DNA from: Streptosporangiaceae bacterium
GTDB taxonomy: Bacteria > Actinomycetota > Actinomycetes > Streptosporangiales > Streptosporangiaceae
Reading direction: 5' to 3'
DNA length: 13,866 nucleotides
Assembly: GCA_030041195.1 (NCBI GenBank)
Contig: JASHOI010000731.1
Coordinates: 1 to 13,866, forward strand
Part shown: piece after piece, positions 1 to 7,694 of the stretch
How the letters are laid out: each line of letters opens with the position of its first letter
Numbering within the stretch: position 1 is the first letter of the stretch
The notes under the pieces: model-generated
What the model saw: the letters and a program-made list of their open reading frames with translations, nothing else
Told to the model about the DNA's origin: nothing
Database searches by the model: none
Translations under genes and position numbers: made by a program

Positions 1-1
1 G

Positions 2-160
2 GCACCCTCGCCGCCGGCGGCCGCGGCACCGCCCGGCCGTGGCCGGGGCGGGGCCGAGGACGGGCACACCATCTACGTTGATCCGTGGGCGGGGACCGCG
101 AATCAGGGCGGCGCCGATTCGTCGGCTAAGGCGTCGCGCGGACCCTCGTCGCTGCCGTGA
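2..160 (+). CDS. C-terminal fragment of an unrecognised protein (cut by window edge)
   Basis: This is an open frame entering from the left edge and ending at a TGA. It has no start inside the window. The visible 52 residues begin with an Ala/Pro/Gly-rich stretch, continue through EDGHTIYVDPWAG, and end in a Ser/Ala-rich tail (...SRGPSSLP). Third codon positions are mostly G or C in this frame, and one of the other two forward frames is closed by a stop near position 80, so a real coding tail is likely. The stop lies only 12 nt from the convergent stop of the next gene. In many actinomycetes the gene before purN encodes a polytopic membrane protein (DUF6350 type) with a low-complexity tail. 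That would fit the context, but nothing visible here proves it, so no function is assigned. Confidence 0.45.
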   Translation, partial: APSPPAAAAPPGRGRGGAEDGHTIYVDPWAGTANQGGADSSAKASRGPSSLP

Positions 161-172
161 CCGTGCGGCGCG

Positions 173-922
173 TCACCCGGACAGGTCGCTCAGCCCCACC
201 GACCGGTGCAGCTGATTCACGCACGCCTGCTGCGCGCTGGGGGTGTTCGCCTGGTTCAGGCACTGAGAGAACGAAGTCAGCTGGTGCCAGAACGCCGCGA
301 ATGCGATCAGCAGGATGACGCTGAGCAGCGCTCCGATCATGCCGAGCACGATCCCGGCGACCGCGCCGCGCGGGCGCATGGTGACCGAGAGCCGCGCCCT
401 GCGCATCGCGGTGATCCCGAACCAGCAAGCGGAAACGCCCACCAGAAGGCCGAAGATCACCAGGTAGATGCCGCGGTGGAAGTTGGTTCCCACGCCAAGC
501 AGGGCGAGCAGGCTCAGTACGCCGAGGATCAGGGCGGCAATGGCACGCTGGCGCACGGCCGACTCGGGCGGGCGCAGCGGCTGCGCTGGCCTCGGCGGTC
601 TGCGGGGTCCCGGCCCGGGTCCCCCCGGCTGAGGCCGCTGAGACCCCCAGCGGTGAGCCCAGTCGGGCGGGGGGCCCGGCGGGGCCTGCGGCCCATTGCC
701 GGGCGGCGGGGCCTGCCCTTCCCACGGGGTCGGCGCGGGCGGCGGGTAGCCGCCGGGCGCCGGGGCAAGGCCCTGGCCGTCCGGCTGCTTAGGGAAGTGC
801 AGCGGAGGCAGCTCAGACTGCTTCCCGTCGGGCTGCTCCGGGAAGCTCAGCGGCGGCCGCGGGCTCTGGTCAGCTGACAGGGCCGGGTCCTCTCTTGTGC
901 TCGCGTCGGGTTCTGGGTGCAA
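173..922 (-). CDS. Proline-rich membrane protein, DUF4190-like
   Basis: A 249-residue protein. Residues 1-120 form a Pro/Gly/Gln-rich, presumably cytoplasmic region. Three hydrophobic segments follow at about 127-146, 150-171 and 187-212, and then a short polar tail with two cysteines (C221 and C234). The segment spacing, with AIAALILGVLSLLALLG and later GIVLGMIGALLSVILL, is typical of actinobacterial DUF4190 proteins, whose function is unknown. Residues 23-38 and 39-54 are a tandem 16-residue repeat containing FPxQPDG. The start chosen is TTG at 922, with AGGGGAGG just upstream on the minus strand; no ATG or GTG fits better. The gene is divergent from purN (136 nt between starts). The cysteines could form a disulfide outside the membrane, which is inference. 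Confidence 0.75.
   Translation of the reverse strand: MHPEPDASTREDPALSADQSPRPPLSFPEQPDGKQSELPPLHFPKQPDGQGLAPAPGGYPPPAPTPWEGQAPPPGNGPQAPPGPPPDWAHRWGSQRPQPGGPGPGPRRPPRPAQPLRPPESAVRQRAIAALILGVLSLLALLGVGTNFHRGIYLVIFGLLVGVSACWFGITAMRRARLSVTMRPRGAVAGIVLGMIGALLSVILLIAFAAFWHQLTSFSQCLNQANTPSAQQACVNQLHRSVGLSDLSG
761..856 (-). repeat. 48-bp in-gene tandem duplication (two copies)
   Basis: Within the DUF4190-like gene, two adjacent 48-bp units encode PPLSFPEQPDGKQSEL and PPLHFPKQPDGQGLAP. They have diverged at several positions, so this is not a very recent expansion. The unit lies in the disordered N-terminal region. Confidence 0.7.
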
Positions 923-1010
923 CCCCTCCCCTATTTCATCACTTTCGGCGACCGCCCACGCTCTCAGGCGCGCGGATGGCCAGGCCGGCCGGGCCCGGCC
1001 GACCGCACGG

Positions 1011-1016
1011 TACGCT
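1011..1016 (+). promoter_or_regulatory. Candidate -10 box for purNH
   Basis: TACGCT fits the actinobacterial TANNNT -10 pattern. It lies 42 nt before the purN TTG start, leaving room for a short leader that includes the GAGGG Shine-Dalgarno at 1051-1055. No convincing -35 hexamer is visible, so confidence is limited. Confidence 0.35.
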
Positions 1017-1058
1017 GAGCGTCCAGAGGCCCGCCGGGAACACAGTCATTGAGGGAAC

Positions 1059-1679
1059 TTGACAGTAAGCGGCAGTTCACGGCTGGTTGTTCTGGTGTCG
1101 GGCGCGGGGACCAACCTGCAGGCGTTGCTGGAGGCGTGTGCCAGCGACGGCTACGGCGCCCAGGTGGTCGCGGTCGGTGCCGACCGCGACGACATCGCGG
1201 CGCTGGCTCGGGCGGACGCCGCGGGCATCCCGACGTTCACGCTCCGGGTGCGCGACTTTCCGTCCCGCGAAGACTGGGACCGGACGCTCGCCTCGGCCTG
1301 TGCCGGTTTCGCGCCCGACCTGATCGTGCTCGCCGGGTTCATGAAGCTCGTGGGCGCGGACTTCCTGGCCAGCTTCGGCGGGCGGGTCATCAACACCCAT
1401 CCCGCCTTGCTACCGTCGTTCCCCGGCATGCATGGTGTGCGGGACGCGCTCGAGTACGGCGCGAAGGTCTCCGGGTGCACCGTCTTCCTGGTCGACGCCG
1501 GGACCGACAGCGGCCCGGTCATCGCGCAGGCAGCCGTGCCCGTGCACGATGGCGACGACGAGGCAGCCCTGCACGAGCGCATCAAGGTCGCCGAGCGTGC
1601 GCTGCTGGTGGACACGGTGGGTCGGCTTGTCCGCGACGGATGGTCCGTCCAGGGCCGGAAGGTGAGCATCGGATCGTGA
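1059..1679 (+). CDS. purN: Phosphoribosylglycinamide formyltransferase
   Basis: A 206-residue enzyme, the usual family length. It transfers the formyl group of 10-formyl-THF to glycinamide ribonucleotide, the third step of de novo purine synthesis, in the cytosol. The N-terminal [14 protein letters not shown] (residues 11-24) is the substrate phosphate-binding loop. The catalytic triad is visible as N112 and H114 in [13 protein letters not shown] and D150 in VDAGTDSGP. The start is TTG, preceded closely by GAGGG at 1051-1055; no ATG or GTG lies nearby, and this start leaves only about nine residues before the conserved first strand. The stop overlaps the purH start by 4 nt (GTGA), so the two genes are translationally coupled. 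The upstream gene diverges, so purN is first in its operon. Confidence 0.96.
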   Translation: MTVSGSSRLVVLVSGAGTNLQALLEACASDGYGAQVVAVGADRDDIAALARADAAGIPTFTLRVRDFPSREDWDRTLASACAGFAPDLIVLAGFMKLVGADFLASFGGRVINTHPALLPSFPGMHGVRDALEYGAKVSGCTVFLVDAGTDSGPVIAQAAVPVHDGDDEAALHERIKVAERALLVDTVGRLVRDGWSVQGRKVSIGS

Positions 1680-3262
1680 CCAAGGTAGCTATCACCAGGG
1701 CACTGATCAGCGTCTACGACAAGACCGGCCTGGATGGCGTGGCCCGCGTGCTGCACCGGGCCGGTGTCGAGATCGTCTCCACCGGAAGCACCGCGGCGGC
1801 GATCTCGGCCGCTGGCGTGCCGGTGACGAAGGTCGAGGACCTCACCGGCTTCCCGGAGTGCCTGGATGGCCGGGTCAAGACGCTGCATCCCCGGGTGCAC
1901 GCCGGGCTGCTCGCGGACACCACGCGGCCAGAGCACCGGGCGCAGCTCGACGAGCTGGGAATCGCAGCGTTCCAGCTCCTGATCTCGAACCTGTACCCGT
2001 TCCAGAAGACCGTGGCCACCGGCGCGGGACCGGAGGACTGCATCGAGCAGATCGACATCGGGGGACCCGCGATGGTCCGGGCCGCCGCGAAGAACCACGC
2101 CGAGGTCGCCGTCGTCACCGACCCGTCCATGTACCAGGACGTGGCCGAGGCGGTGGCGAACGGCGGCTTCACGCTGCAGCAGCGGCGGCGGATGGCGGCC
2201 CGGGCCTACGCGCACACCGCCGCCTACGACGCCGCGGTCGCCTCCTGGTTCGCGTCGGACTACGCACCGGACGAGACCGCGCGGGACACCGGCCTGCCGG
2301 ACGTGATCGGCGGGTTCTGGACCCGCCGTGAGCTGCTCAGGTACGGGGAGAACCCGCACCAGCGCGCGGCCCTCTACCTGCCGGGTGCGCCGGGCGACGA
2401 CCGCGGCGAGCCGGCCGGGATTGCGGGCGCCGAGCAGCTGCACGGCAAGGAGATGTCGTACAACAACTACGTCGACGCGGACGCCGCGCTGCGGGCGGCC
2501 TACGACTTCACCAGGCCGTGCGTGGCGATCACCAAGCATTCCAACCCGTGCGGGATCGCGCTCGGCGCCGACCTGGCCGAGGCGCACCGGAAGGCGCACG
2601 CCTGCGACCCGGTGTCGGCGTACGGCGGGGTGATCGCCGCCAACGGCGTGGTGGACGCCGCGTTCGCCGCGCAGGTCGCCGAGATCCTCACCGACGTGCT
2701 GGTCGCGCCGGGGTTCGACCCCGACGCGCTGGAGATCCTGACCAAGCGCAAGAACCTGCGGGTGCTGCGCTGCCCCGGGTTGCCGCGGGCCAGGGCGGGC
2801 ACGGAATGGCGCCGGATCAGCGGGGGCATGCTGGTCCAGACCGCCGACACGGTGTCCGAGCCGGGCGACGAGCCGGCGGGATGGAAGCTGGTCGCCGGCC
2901 CCGCCGCCGGCGAGGCCGCGCTGCGGGACCTGGCGTTTGGCTGGCGGGCGTGCCGTTCGGTCAAGTCCAACGCGATCCTGCTGGCGTCCGGCGAGGCCTC
3001 GGTCGGCATCGGCATGGGCCAGGTCAACCGCGTGGACTCGGTCCGGCTCGCGGTCCGGCGGGCGGGCGACCGGGCGCAAGGATCGGTCGCGGCCAGCGAC
3101 GCGTTCTTCCCGTTCGCCGACAACCTGGAGGAGCTCGCGGCCGCTGGCATCCGGGCCGTGGCCGAGCCCGGCGGCTCGATCCGCGACAAAGACGTGATAG
3201 CCGCCGCCGAGACCGCCGGCATCTCCCTCTACTTCACCAGCGTCCGCCACTTCTACCACTAA
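1676..3262 (+). CDS. purH: Bifunctional AICAR formyltransferase / IMP cyclohydrolase
   Basis: A 528-residue protein, full length for the family. It carries out the last two steps of IMP synthesis: formylation of AICAR with 10-formyl-THF, then ring closure. The N-terminal cyclohydrolase domain (about 1-200) starts with [11 protein letters not shown] and contains [10 protein letters not shown] (68-77) and a conserved SNLYPF (104-109). The C-terminal transformylase domain has RYGENPHQ (223-230), NNYVDADA (263-270) and the catalytic KHSNPCG (287-293), with K287 and H288 as expected active-site residues. The end, SVRHFYH, matches the family's conserved VRHF terminus. The start is the GTG at 1676, which overlaps the purN stop and has GGAAGG about 12 nt upstream. 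A strong hairpin follows the stop. Confidence 0.97.
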   Translation: MTKVAITRALISVYDKTGLDGVARVLHRAGVEIVSTGSTAAAISAAGVPVTKVEDLTGFPECLDGRVKTLHPRVHAGLLADTTRPEHRAQLDELGIAAFQLLISNLYPFQKTVATGAGPEDCIEQIDIGGPAMVRAAAKNHAEVAVVTDPSMYQDVAEAVANGGFTLQQRRRMAARAYAHTAAYDAAVASWFASDYAPDETARDTGLPDVIGGFWTRRELLRYGENPHQRAALYLPGAPGDDRGEPAGIAGAEQLHGKEMSYNNYVDADAALRAAYDFTRPCVAITKHSNPCGIALGADLAEAHRKAHACDPVSAYGGVIAANGVVDAAFAAQVAEILTDVLVAPGFDPDALEILTKRKNLRVLRCPGLPRARAGTEWRRISGGMLVQTADTVSEPGDEPAGWKLVAGPAAGEAALRDLAFGWRACRSVKSNAILLASGEASVGIGMGQVNRVDSVRLAVRRAGDRAQGSVAASDAFFPFADNLEELAAAGIRAVAEPGGSIRDKDVIAAAETAGISLYFTSVRHFYH

Positions 3263-3265
3263 CCC

Positions 3266-3297
3266 GCGCCGCTGGCCGGCCTGCTGGTCAGCGGCGC
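3266..3297 (+). terminator. Hairpin terminator after purH
   Basis: Twelve bases at 3266-3277 (GCGCCGCTGGCC) pair with 3286-3297 (GGTCAGCGGCGC), with one G-U pair and an 8-nt loop. It begins 4 nt after the purH stop codon. There is no T-run, which is normal for actinobacterial hairpins. Confidence 0.75.
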
Positions 3298-3425
3298 CAC
3301 AAATTCCTTGATCATCGCGACTTCTCACGGGTTCGGTCACTCGGCTGCCCCAGTTTGTACCGTTCTGCGGTCACCGAAGGCGTGAGGAGTGGCCGATGAT
3401 CAGCGGTGCGGGTGGGAGTGGTGGG

Positions 3426-3812
3426 CTAGGGGGAGGCGGGGTTGTTTTGCTGCAGGACCCAGGCGTTGCCGTCGGGGTCGTTGAAGGTCTTCCAGCGGCC
3501 CCAGGGGGCTTGCTGGATCTCATCCTCGTTGAAGGTGACGCCGCGGGCCGTCAGGTGCGCCAGGGTCTTCTCCAGGTCGTCGCAGCCGAGCACGGCGCCG
3601 CGCAACGAGCCAGCGGGCATGGTCTCGAACCAGGTCACCAGCGTGATCGCGGTACCGCCGCCGGGCGGGCGCAGCATCACCCAGCGCATGCTGCCGCCGG
3701 CGAACGAATTGTCCATCTCGACGGAGAATCCGAGCGTGCCGGCGTAGAAGCTCTTCGCCGCGTCCTGGTCGGTGACCGGGACCGAGACGACCTCGACGTT
3801 GGTCAGTGCCAT
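3426..3812 (-). CDS. VOC (glyoxalase/bleomycin-resistance fold) protein
   Basis: A 128-residue single-module-length VOC protein. It opens with VEVVSVPVTDQDAAKSFYAGTLGF (residues 6-29), the first beta-alpha-beta unit, and closes with FNDPDGNAWVLQQ (110-122), the typical second half. VOC proteins are often metal-dependent lyases, dioxygenases or drug-binding proteins. Here the usual first-strand metal ligand (His or Gln) is not obvious, so catalysis and substrate cannot be assigned. The ATG at 3812 has GAGAGGGA four bases upstream and overlaps the end of the preceding SRPBCC frame by 10 nt, which suggests coupled translation. It is the last gene of an ArsR-SRPBCC-VOC operon. This association is common in actinomycetes and usually of unknown physiological role. 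Confidence 0.88.
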   Translation of the reverse strand: MALTNVEVVSVPVTDQDAAKSFYAGTLGFSVEMDNSFAGGSMRWVMLRPPGGGTAITLVTWFETMPAGSLRGAVLGCDDLEKTLAHLTARGVTFNEDEIQQAPWGRWKTFNDPDGNAWVLQQNNPASP

Positions 3813-4342
3813 GAGTTCCCTCTCATCGTGACTGGATCTGCCGGTTGCGGCGCCGGAACGCGCCCAGGTTCCAGCGCCGGCCCTCGTCGCATGGAGCGGG
3901 TGGCCGGAACGTGGCGTCCGGGCCCGCTGCTGTGGCCGAGGTAGTCCGGCAGCCGCTGGCCGAGGATCCGCGGGTAACCGCCCGCCAGGATCCTGCGGGT
4001 CAGCTGGCCGCCGAGGCCGTCGAAGCCGGTCTGCTGCATCCGCAGCCGGGTCCCCCCGGCGGTCTGCTCGAGCGTGAAGGTCACCGTGGTGTCGATGTTC
4101 CCGCCCGCCCACGACCACACCATCCGCTTCGGCGGGTCGAGCTCGAGCACCTCGCAGCGTACGGTGCCGTCGAATCCCATCGCGCGGAACGGCCGGGCCC
4201 GGAACGTGAAGCGGTGGCCGACGGCCGGCTTGAAGTCCGTGGGCATGAACCAGGCGGACAGCGCCTCGCTCGAGGTCAGCGCCGCCCACACGCGCTCGGC
4301 CGGATACGGGTAGCTCATCGTGACGTCGATGTCGGCCTTCAT
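3803..4342 (-). CDS. SRPBCC / AHSA1-type ligand-binding protein
   Basis: A 179-residue protein of the START-like SRPBCC superfamily (AHSA1 group, small-molecule-binding helix-grip fold). Visible hallmarks are YPYPAERVWAALTSSEALSAWFMP (residues 11-34), FDGTVRCEVLELDPPKRMVWSW (57-78) and the FTLEQTAGGTRLRMQQTGF strand pair (89-107), followed by the long C-terminal helix ending near LPDYLG (131-136). The ATG overlaps the ArsR stop as ATGA, so the pair is coupled. ArsR and AHSA1 genes are very frequently adjacent, and the protein probably binds a hydrophobic ligand, which is family knowledge. The last 43 residues or so (from GHSSGP) are Arg/Pro-rich and unlike the family's usual end. A +1 frame with better codon use ends at 3823, so the C-terminus may be frame-shifted. 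Confidence 0.85.
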   Translation of the reverse strand: MKADIDVTMSYPYPAERVWAALTSSEALSAWFMPTDFKPAVGHRFTFRARPFRAMGFDGTVRCEVLELDPPKRMVWSWAGGNIDTTVTFTLEQTAGGTRLRMQQTGFDGLGGQLTRRILAGGYPRILGQRLPDYLGHSSGPGRHVPATRSMRRGPALEPGRVPAPQPADPVTMRGNSWH

Positions 4343-4707
4343 CCGGGTGCCTCCCTCAGGTAGTCGCCGAGCGCGGCGAGGCGCTCCTGCCAGAACCGCT
4401 CGAGCTCGTCCAGCCAGTCGCGCAGCTCGGTGAGGGCCGCCGGCCGCAGCTGGTAGTACCGGTGCCGCCCCTGCTTCCGCGCCGTGACCAGGCCGGCCTC
4501 GCGCAGCACCCGCAGATGCTGTGATACCGCGGCCTGACTCATGTCCAGGCCGCTCATCAGGTCGGAGACCGGCCGGTCCGCGGTGGCCAGCTGCTCCAGC
4601 AGGTGCCGCCTGGTGCCGTCGGCCAGCGCGGCGAACCTGTCGGCCGGCGCGAACGTGCCGGGCGCCGGGCCGCGGTGCTTGCTCGGTCGTCCGGGGCGCT
4701 CGGCCAT
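4339..4707 (-). CDS. ArsR-family winged-helix transcriptional regulator
   Basis: A 122-residue regulator with the ArsR/SmtB winged helix at about residues 20-90. FAALADGTRRHLLEQL is the first helix pair, MSQAAVSQHLRVLREAGLV (56-74) holds the recognition helix, and KQGRHRYYQL is the wing. There is no cysteine, so a metal-thiolate sensor is unlikely. This matches the subgroup that controls adjacent AHSA1 genes, whose signal is unknown. The ATG at 4707 is preferred over the in-frame GTG at 4716 because a consensus-like promoter (TTGACA, 17 nt, TAATGT) places transcription start at this ATG and no Shine-Dalgarno exists. The ArsR stop overlaps the SRPBCC start by 4 nt. Autoregulation through the AT-rich promoter is likely by family habit. 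Confidence 0.9.
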   Translation of the reverse strand: MAERPGRPSKHRGPAPGTFAPADRFAALADGTRRHLLEQLATADRPVSDLMSGLDMSQAAVSQHLRVLREAGLVTARKQGRHRYYQLRPAALTELRDWLDELERFWQERLAALGDYLREAPG

Positions 4708-4714
4708 GCCCGGC

Positions 4715-4743
4715 ACATTAATTAGTTTTTATTTATGTGTCAA
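4715..4743 (-). promoter_or_regulatory. Promoter of the arsR operon, probably leaderless
   Basis: Read on the minus strand: a perfect -35 TTGACA (4743-4738), a 17-nt spacer, and a -10 TAATGT (4720-4715). The ATG at 4707 follows 7 nt later. The spacer is almost pure A/T in an otherwise very GC-rich region, which makes it both a promoter and a plausible ArsR operator. This is the clearest sigma-70-type promoter in the window. Confidence 0.75.
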
Positions 4744-4821
4744 GGTCGGGGGCTGCTGTGGCCGTGCCTGCCGGCCCTGCGAGAATCGGTGCGCCGCTGA
4801 ACCGACGGACTGGGGCTGGGA

Positions 4822-5670
4822 ATGACTGCACAAATCCTCGACGGAAAGGCAACCGCCGCCGCGATCAGGGAGGACCTGGCCCGCAGGGTGGCCGTGCTCG
4901 CCAGCCGCGGCATCGTGCCCGGCCTGGGCACGGTCCTGGTCGGTGAGGATCCCGGCAGCGTTTCCTACGTGAACGGCAAGCACCGGGACTGCGCTCAGGT
5001 CGGCATCGCCAGCATCCGCAGGGAACTGCCCGCCAGCGCCACGCAGGCCGAGGTCGAGGACGTCGTGGACGAGCTGAACGCCGATCCCGCGTGCACCGGC
5101 TACATCATCCAGCTGCCGTTGCCCCCCGGGCTCGACGCGCAGGCGCTGCTGGAGCGGATGGACCCGGCCAAGGACGCGGACGGCCTGCACCCGGTCAACC
5201 TCGGGCGGCTGGTGCTCAACGAACCCGGGCCGGTGCCGGGAACGCCGGAAGGGATCATCGCGCTGCTGCGGCGCTACGACATCCCGCTGGCCGGGGCGGA
5301 CGTGACCGTGATCGGCCGTGGCATAACCGTCGGCCGCGCGCTCGGCCTGCTGCTGACCCGGCGCAGCGAGAACGCCACCGTGACCCTCTGCCACACCGGC
5401 ACCAAGGACCTGCCCGCGCATACCAGGGGCGCCGACATTGTGGTGGCCGCGGCCGGGCGGCCCGGGCTGGTGACCGCTGACATGATCAAACCCGGAGCCG
5501 CGGTCGTCGACGTCGGGATCACGCGCACCGATGCCGGTCTCGTCGGTGACGTGGCCCCGGAGGTGGCCGAGGTGGCGGGCTGGCTGGCACCGGTGCCCGG
5601 CGGGGTCGGCCCGATGACGCGGGCGATGCTGCTGGCCAAGGTGGTGGCGGCCGCGGAGCTGAGCGGCTGA
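4822..5670 (+). CDS. folD: Methylenetetrahydrofolate dehydrogenase / methenyl-THF cyclohydrolase
   Basis: A 282-residue enzyme, typical family length. It interconverts 5,10-methylene-THF and 10-formyl-THF with NADP, in the cytosol. Catalytic residues are visible: Y49 and K53 in SYVNGKH, Q97 in YIIQLPLP, and D120 in KDADGLHP. The NADP-binding domain has [13 protein letters not shown] (161-173), and the C-terminal PGGVGPMT motif is intact. PGTPEGI stands where most homologues have PCTPxGI. The ATG is preceded by GGGGCTGGGA, a weak ribosome site. The product 10-formyl-THF is the co-substrate of both PurN and PurH encoded nearby, which explains the neighbourhood. The gene is divergent from the arsR operon. 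Confidence 0.96.
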   Translation: MTAQILDGKATAAAIREDLARRVAVLASRGIVPGLGTVLVGEDPGSVSYVNGKHRDCAQVGIASIRRELPASATQAEVEDVVDELNADPACTGYIIQLPLPPGLDAQALLERMDPAKDADGLHPVNLGRLVLNEPGPVPGTPEGIIALLRRYDIPLAGADVTVIGRGITVGRALGLLLTRRSENATVTLCHTGTKDLPAHTRGADIVVAAAGRPGLVTADMIKPGAAVVDVGITRTDAGLVGDVAPEVAEVAGWLAPVPGGVGPMTRAMLLAKVVAAAELSG

Positions 5671-5698
5671 CGCCGGCGCCCGGTTTGGCCCGGGGAGC

Positions 5699-5710
5699 TA
5701 CTCACGAGTA
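5699..5710. promoter_or_regulatory. TetR-type palindromic operator candidate upstream of etfBA
   Basis: TACTCACGAGTA is an inverted repeat of TACTC with a 2-nt centre, in the folD-etfB gap about 142 nt before the etfB start. Its form resembles TetR-family operators seen upstream of fatty-acid oxidation genes in actinobacteria. ETF takes electrons from acyl-CoA dehydrogenases, so membership in such a regulon would make sense. Function is inferred only. Confidence 0.4.
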
Positions 5711-5852
5711 ACCTGTGGCGGAGGTTCCTGCCGGGTACCCGGGGCTGGGCCCGCCGGCCTGATTTGGCAGGCTTAACCTTGCGCGCGGTGGCGCCAGGTT
5801 GCGTGGTACCGTGCCGGGCCGCAAGTTTGCAGAGGGAGGTCGGCCGCCGGAT

Positions 5853-6632
5853 ATGAACATCGTCGTCTGCATGAAGCAGGTTCCCGATACCTGGTCGGAG
5901 CGCACGCTCAGGCCGTCCGACTCGACGCTGGACCGCGACGCGGCCGACGCGGTGATCAACGAGCTTGACGAGTACGCGATCGAGGAGGGCCTGCGCCTGG
6001 TCGAGGCGAACGGCGGCGAGGTGACGATCCTTTCCATGGGGCCGGAAAAGGCGAGCGAGTCGATCCGCAAGGCGCTGTCGATGGGCGCCGACAAGGCGGT
6101 GCATGTTCTCGACGACGCGCTGCACGGGTCGGACGCGCTGGAGACCTCGGCGGTGCTCGCCGCCGTGCTCGGCCGGATCGGGTTCGACCTGGTGATCCTC
6201 GGCTCGGAGTCCACCGACGCGCGGATGGGCGTGATGGCCGCGATGCTGTCCGAGCGGCTCGGCGTGCCGCAGCTGTCGTTCGCCAGCAAGGTGGACGTCG
6301 ACGGGACCGCGATCGCGATCAACCGCCAGGCGGACTACGGCTACGACCGGGTCGAGGCCAGCCTGCCGGCGGTCGTGAGCGTGGTTGAGAAGATCAACGA
6401 GCCGCGCTACCCCTCGTTCAAGGGGATCATGGCGGCGAAGAAGAAGCCGGTCGAGACGCTGGGCCTGGCGGACATCGGCCTGGAGCCCGGGCAGGTCGGC
6501 CTGGCCGCCGCGGCGACCGAGGTGGTCAGCTTCGCCAAGCGGCCGCCCCGCCAGGCCGGGACGATCGTCAAGGACGAAGGCGACGGCGGCGTGAAGGCGG
6601 CCGAGTTCCTCGCCGCGCAGAAGTTCATCTGA
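5853..6632 (+). CDS. etfB: Electron-transfer flavoprotein, beta subunit
   Basis: A 259-residue protein, the standard EtfB length. It pairs with EtfA to carry electrons from acyl-CoA dehydrogenases and related flavoenzymes to the respiratory chain. It binds AMP through the segment GSESTDARMGVMAAMLSERLG (117-137). The beta-subunit signature region, YGYDRVEASLPAVVSVVEKINEPRYPSFKGIMAAKKKP, spans 163-199, including the recognition loop used for docking partners. The ATG at 5853 is chosen because MNIVVCMKQVPDT is the conserved family N-terminus; an in-frame extension to 5799 would add 18 unconserved residues. GGGAGGT lies 12 nt upstream, a slightly long spacing. The gap to etfA is 51 nt with a small hairpin, so the two are co-transcribed. 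Confidence 0.96.
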   Translation: MNIVVCMKQVPDTWSERTLRPSDSTLDRDAADAVINELDEYAIEEGLRLVEANGGEVTILSMGPEKASESIRKALSMGADKAVHVLDDALHGSDALETSAVLAAVLGRIGFDLVILGSESTDARMGVMAAMLSERLGVPQLSFASKVDVDGTAIAINRQADYGYDRVEASLPAVVSVVEKINEPRYPSFKGIMAAKKKPVETLGLADIGLEPGQVGLAAAATEVVSFAKRPPRQAGTIVKDEGDGGVKAAEFLAAQKFI

Positions 6633-6651
6633 GCCTGGGTTCACGCAGGCT
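6632..6651 (+). other. Small intercistronic hairpin between etfB and etfA
   Basis: AGCCTG (6632-6637) and CAGGCT (6646-6651) form a perfect 6-bp stem with an 8-nt loop, starting inside the etfB stop codon. It is too short to be a confident terminator and may only influence mRNA stability. Confidence 0.35.
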
Positions 6652-6683
6652 GCGTTCAATCCGAGGCTGGAGGGGCCCCGTAC

Positions 6684-7640
6684 ATGGCTGAGATCCTGGT
6701 CCTCGCCGAGCACGACGGCGAGACGGTCAAGAAGGTCACCGGCGAGCTGCTGACCCTGGCCCGCCGGTTCGGCGAGCCCTCGGTCGTCTGGGCCGGCCCG
6801 GGCGCCGACGGCGGCCGGGAGCGGCTGGCCGAGTTCGGCGCGGCCAAGGTGTACGTCGCCGGCGGCGACGAGCTGGACCAGTACGTTGTCGCGCCCAAGG
6901 CGGAGCTGCTGGCCAGCCTGGTGGCCGCGAAGTCGCCGCTGGCGGTGCTGGTCGCCAGCACCGCGGAGGGCCGGGAGGTCGCGGCCAGGGTGGCGGTCAA
7001 GACCGGTTCTGGCCTGATCACCGACGCGGTCGACCTCGGCGACGGGCTGGTCGCCGAGCAGTCCATCTTCGGCGGCGCCATCATCGTGCAGTCCAAGGTC
7101 CGCGCCGGGACGCCGATCGTGGCCGTGCGCCCCAACGCGGTCGCGCCGGAGCCCGCGGCTGCGGCCGCCGAGGTCGAGAGCGTCGCGTTCGCGGCCAGCG
7201 AGGCGGCGAAGAGCGCGCACGTCACCGACCGCGTGGTGCAGGAGCGCGGGGAGCGCCCCGAGCTCACCGAGGCCTCGATCGTGGTGTCCGGCGGGCGCGG
7301 CGTTGGCAGCGGCGAGAACTTCGCGCTGATCGAGAAGCTCGCCGACTCGCTGGGGGCCGCGGTCGGCGCGTCCCGGGCGGCCACCGACGCGGGCTGGTAC
7401 CCGCACCAGTTCCAGGTCGGCCAGACCGGCAAGACCGTGTCGCCCCAGCTGTACCTGGCGGTGGGCATTTCCGGTGCGATCCAGCACCGGGCCGGCATGC
7501 AGACCTCCAAGACCATCATGGTGATCAACAAGGACGCCGAAGCCCCGATCTTCGAGCTCGCCGACTTCGGCGTCGTTGGGGATCTGTTCCAGGTCGTTCC
7601 GCAGCTGACGGAGCAGATCCAGAAGCGTTCCCAGGGCTGA
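6684..7640 (+). CDS. etfA: Electron-transfer flavoprotein, alpha subunit
   Basis: A 318-residue protein, the normal family length. Together with EtfB it holds the FAD that shuttles electrons between dehydrogenases and ETF-quinone oxidoreductase. The N-terminal domain (about 1-185) resembles EtfB in fold. The C-terminal FAD domain shows VSGGRGVGSGENF (201-213), and QVGQTGKTVSP with YLAVGISGAIQH (244-268), the family signature, then NKDAEAPIFELADFGVVGDLFQVVPQL (282-308). The ATG has GGAGGGG at 6669-6675 with an 8-nt spacer. It directly follows etfB in one operon. No ETF-QO (fixC-like) gene is within the window, so the quinone-linked partner is encoded elsewhere. Confidence 0.97.
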   Translation: MAEILVLAEHDGETVKKVTGELLTLARRFGEPSVVWAGPGADGGRERLAEFGAAKVYVAGGDELDQYVVAPKAELLASLVAAKSPLAVLVASTAEGREVAARVAVKTGSGLITDAVDLGDGLVAEQSIFGGAIIVQSKVRAGTPIVAVRPNAVAPEPAAAAAEVESVAFAASEAAKSAHVTDRVVQERGERPELTEASIVVSGGRGVGSGENFALIEKLADSLGAAVGASRAATDAGWYPHQFQVGQTGKTVSPQLYLAVGISGAIQHRAGMQTSKTIMVINKDAEAPIFELADFGVVGDLFQVVPQLTEQIQKRSQG

Positions 7641-7680
7641 AGACGCGCATTCGGGCCACCTGCCGCTGGCCTGCCCCAGC

Positions 7681-7686
7681 TAGGCT
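7681..7686 (+). promoter_or_regulatory. TAGGCT -10 box; leaderless start for the cysteine desulfurase
   Basis: TAGGCT lies 8 nt before the ATG at 7695, with no Shine-Dalgarno between them. This spacing places transcription start at or next to the A of the ATG. No clear -35 is visible, which is common for such promoters. Confidence 0.6.
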
Positions 7687-7694
7687 GATTCATC

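Noticed and set aside
1151..3340. Very long open frame antisense to purN-purH
   Set aside because: It mirrors two full-length, motif-complete genes, is rich in Arg/Gly/Asp as expected of a high-GC shadow frame, and shows no family motif.
3396..3944. 182-codon plus-strand frame antisense to VOC and SRPBCC
   Set aside because: The product is low-complexity and antisense to a motif-supported VOC gene; only its start signal is noteworthy and that is listed as a finding.
5731..5742. Palindrome CCGGGTACCCGG in the folD-etfB gap
   Set aside because: Short G/C palindromes are frequent at this base composition and nothing in its position marks it as an operator.
5274..7487. Long open frame antisense to folD, etfB and etfA
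   Set aside because: It spans several real genes and their gaps, with no recognisable domain; it is a shadow produced by high third-position G/C.
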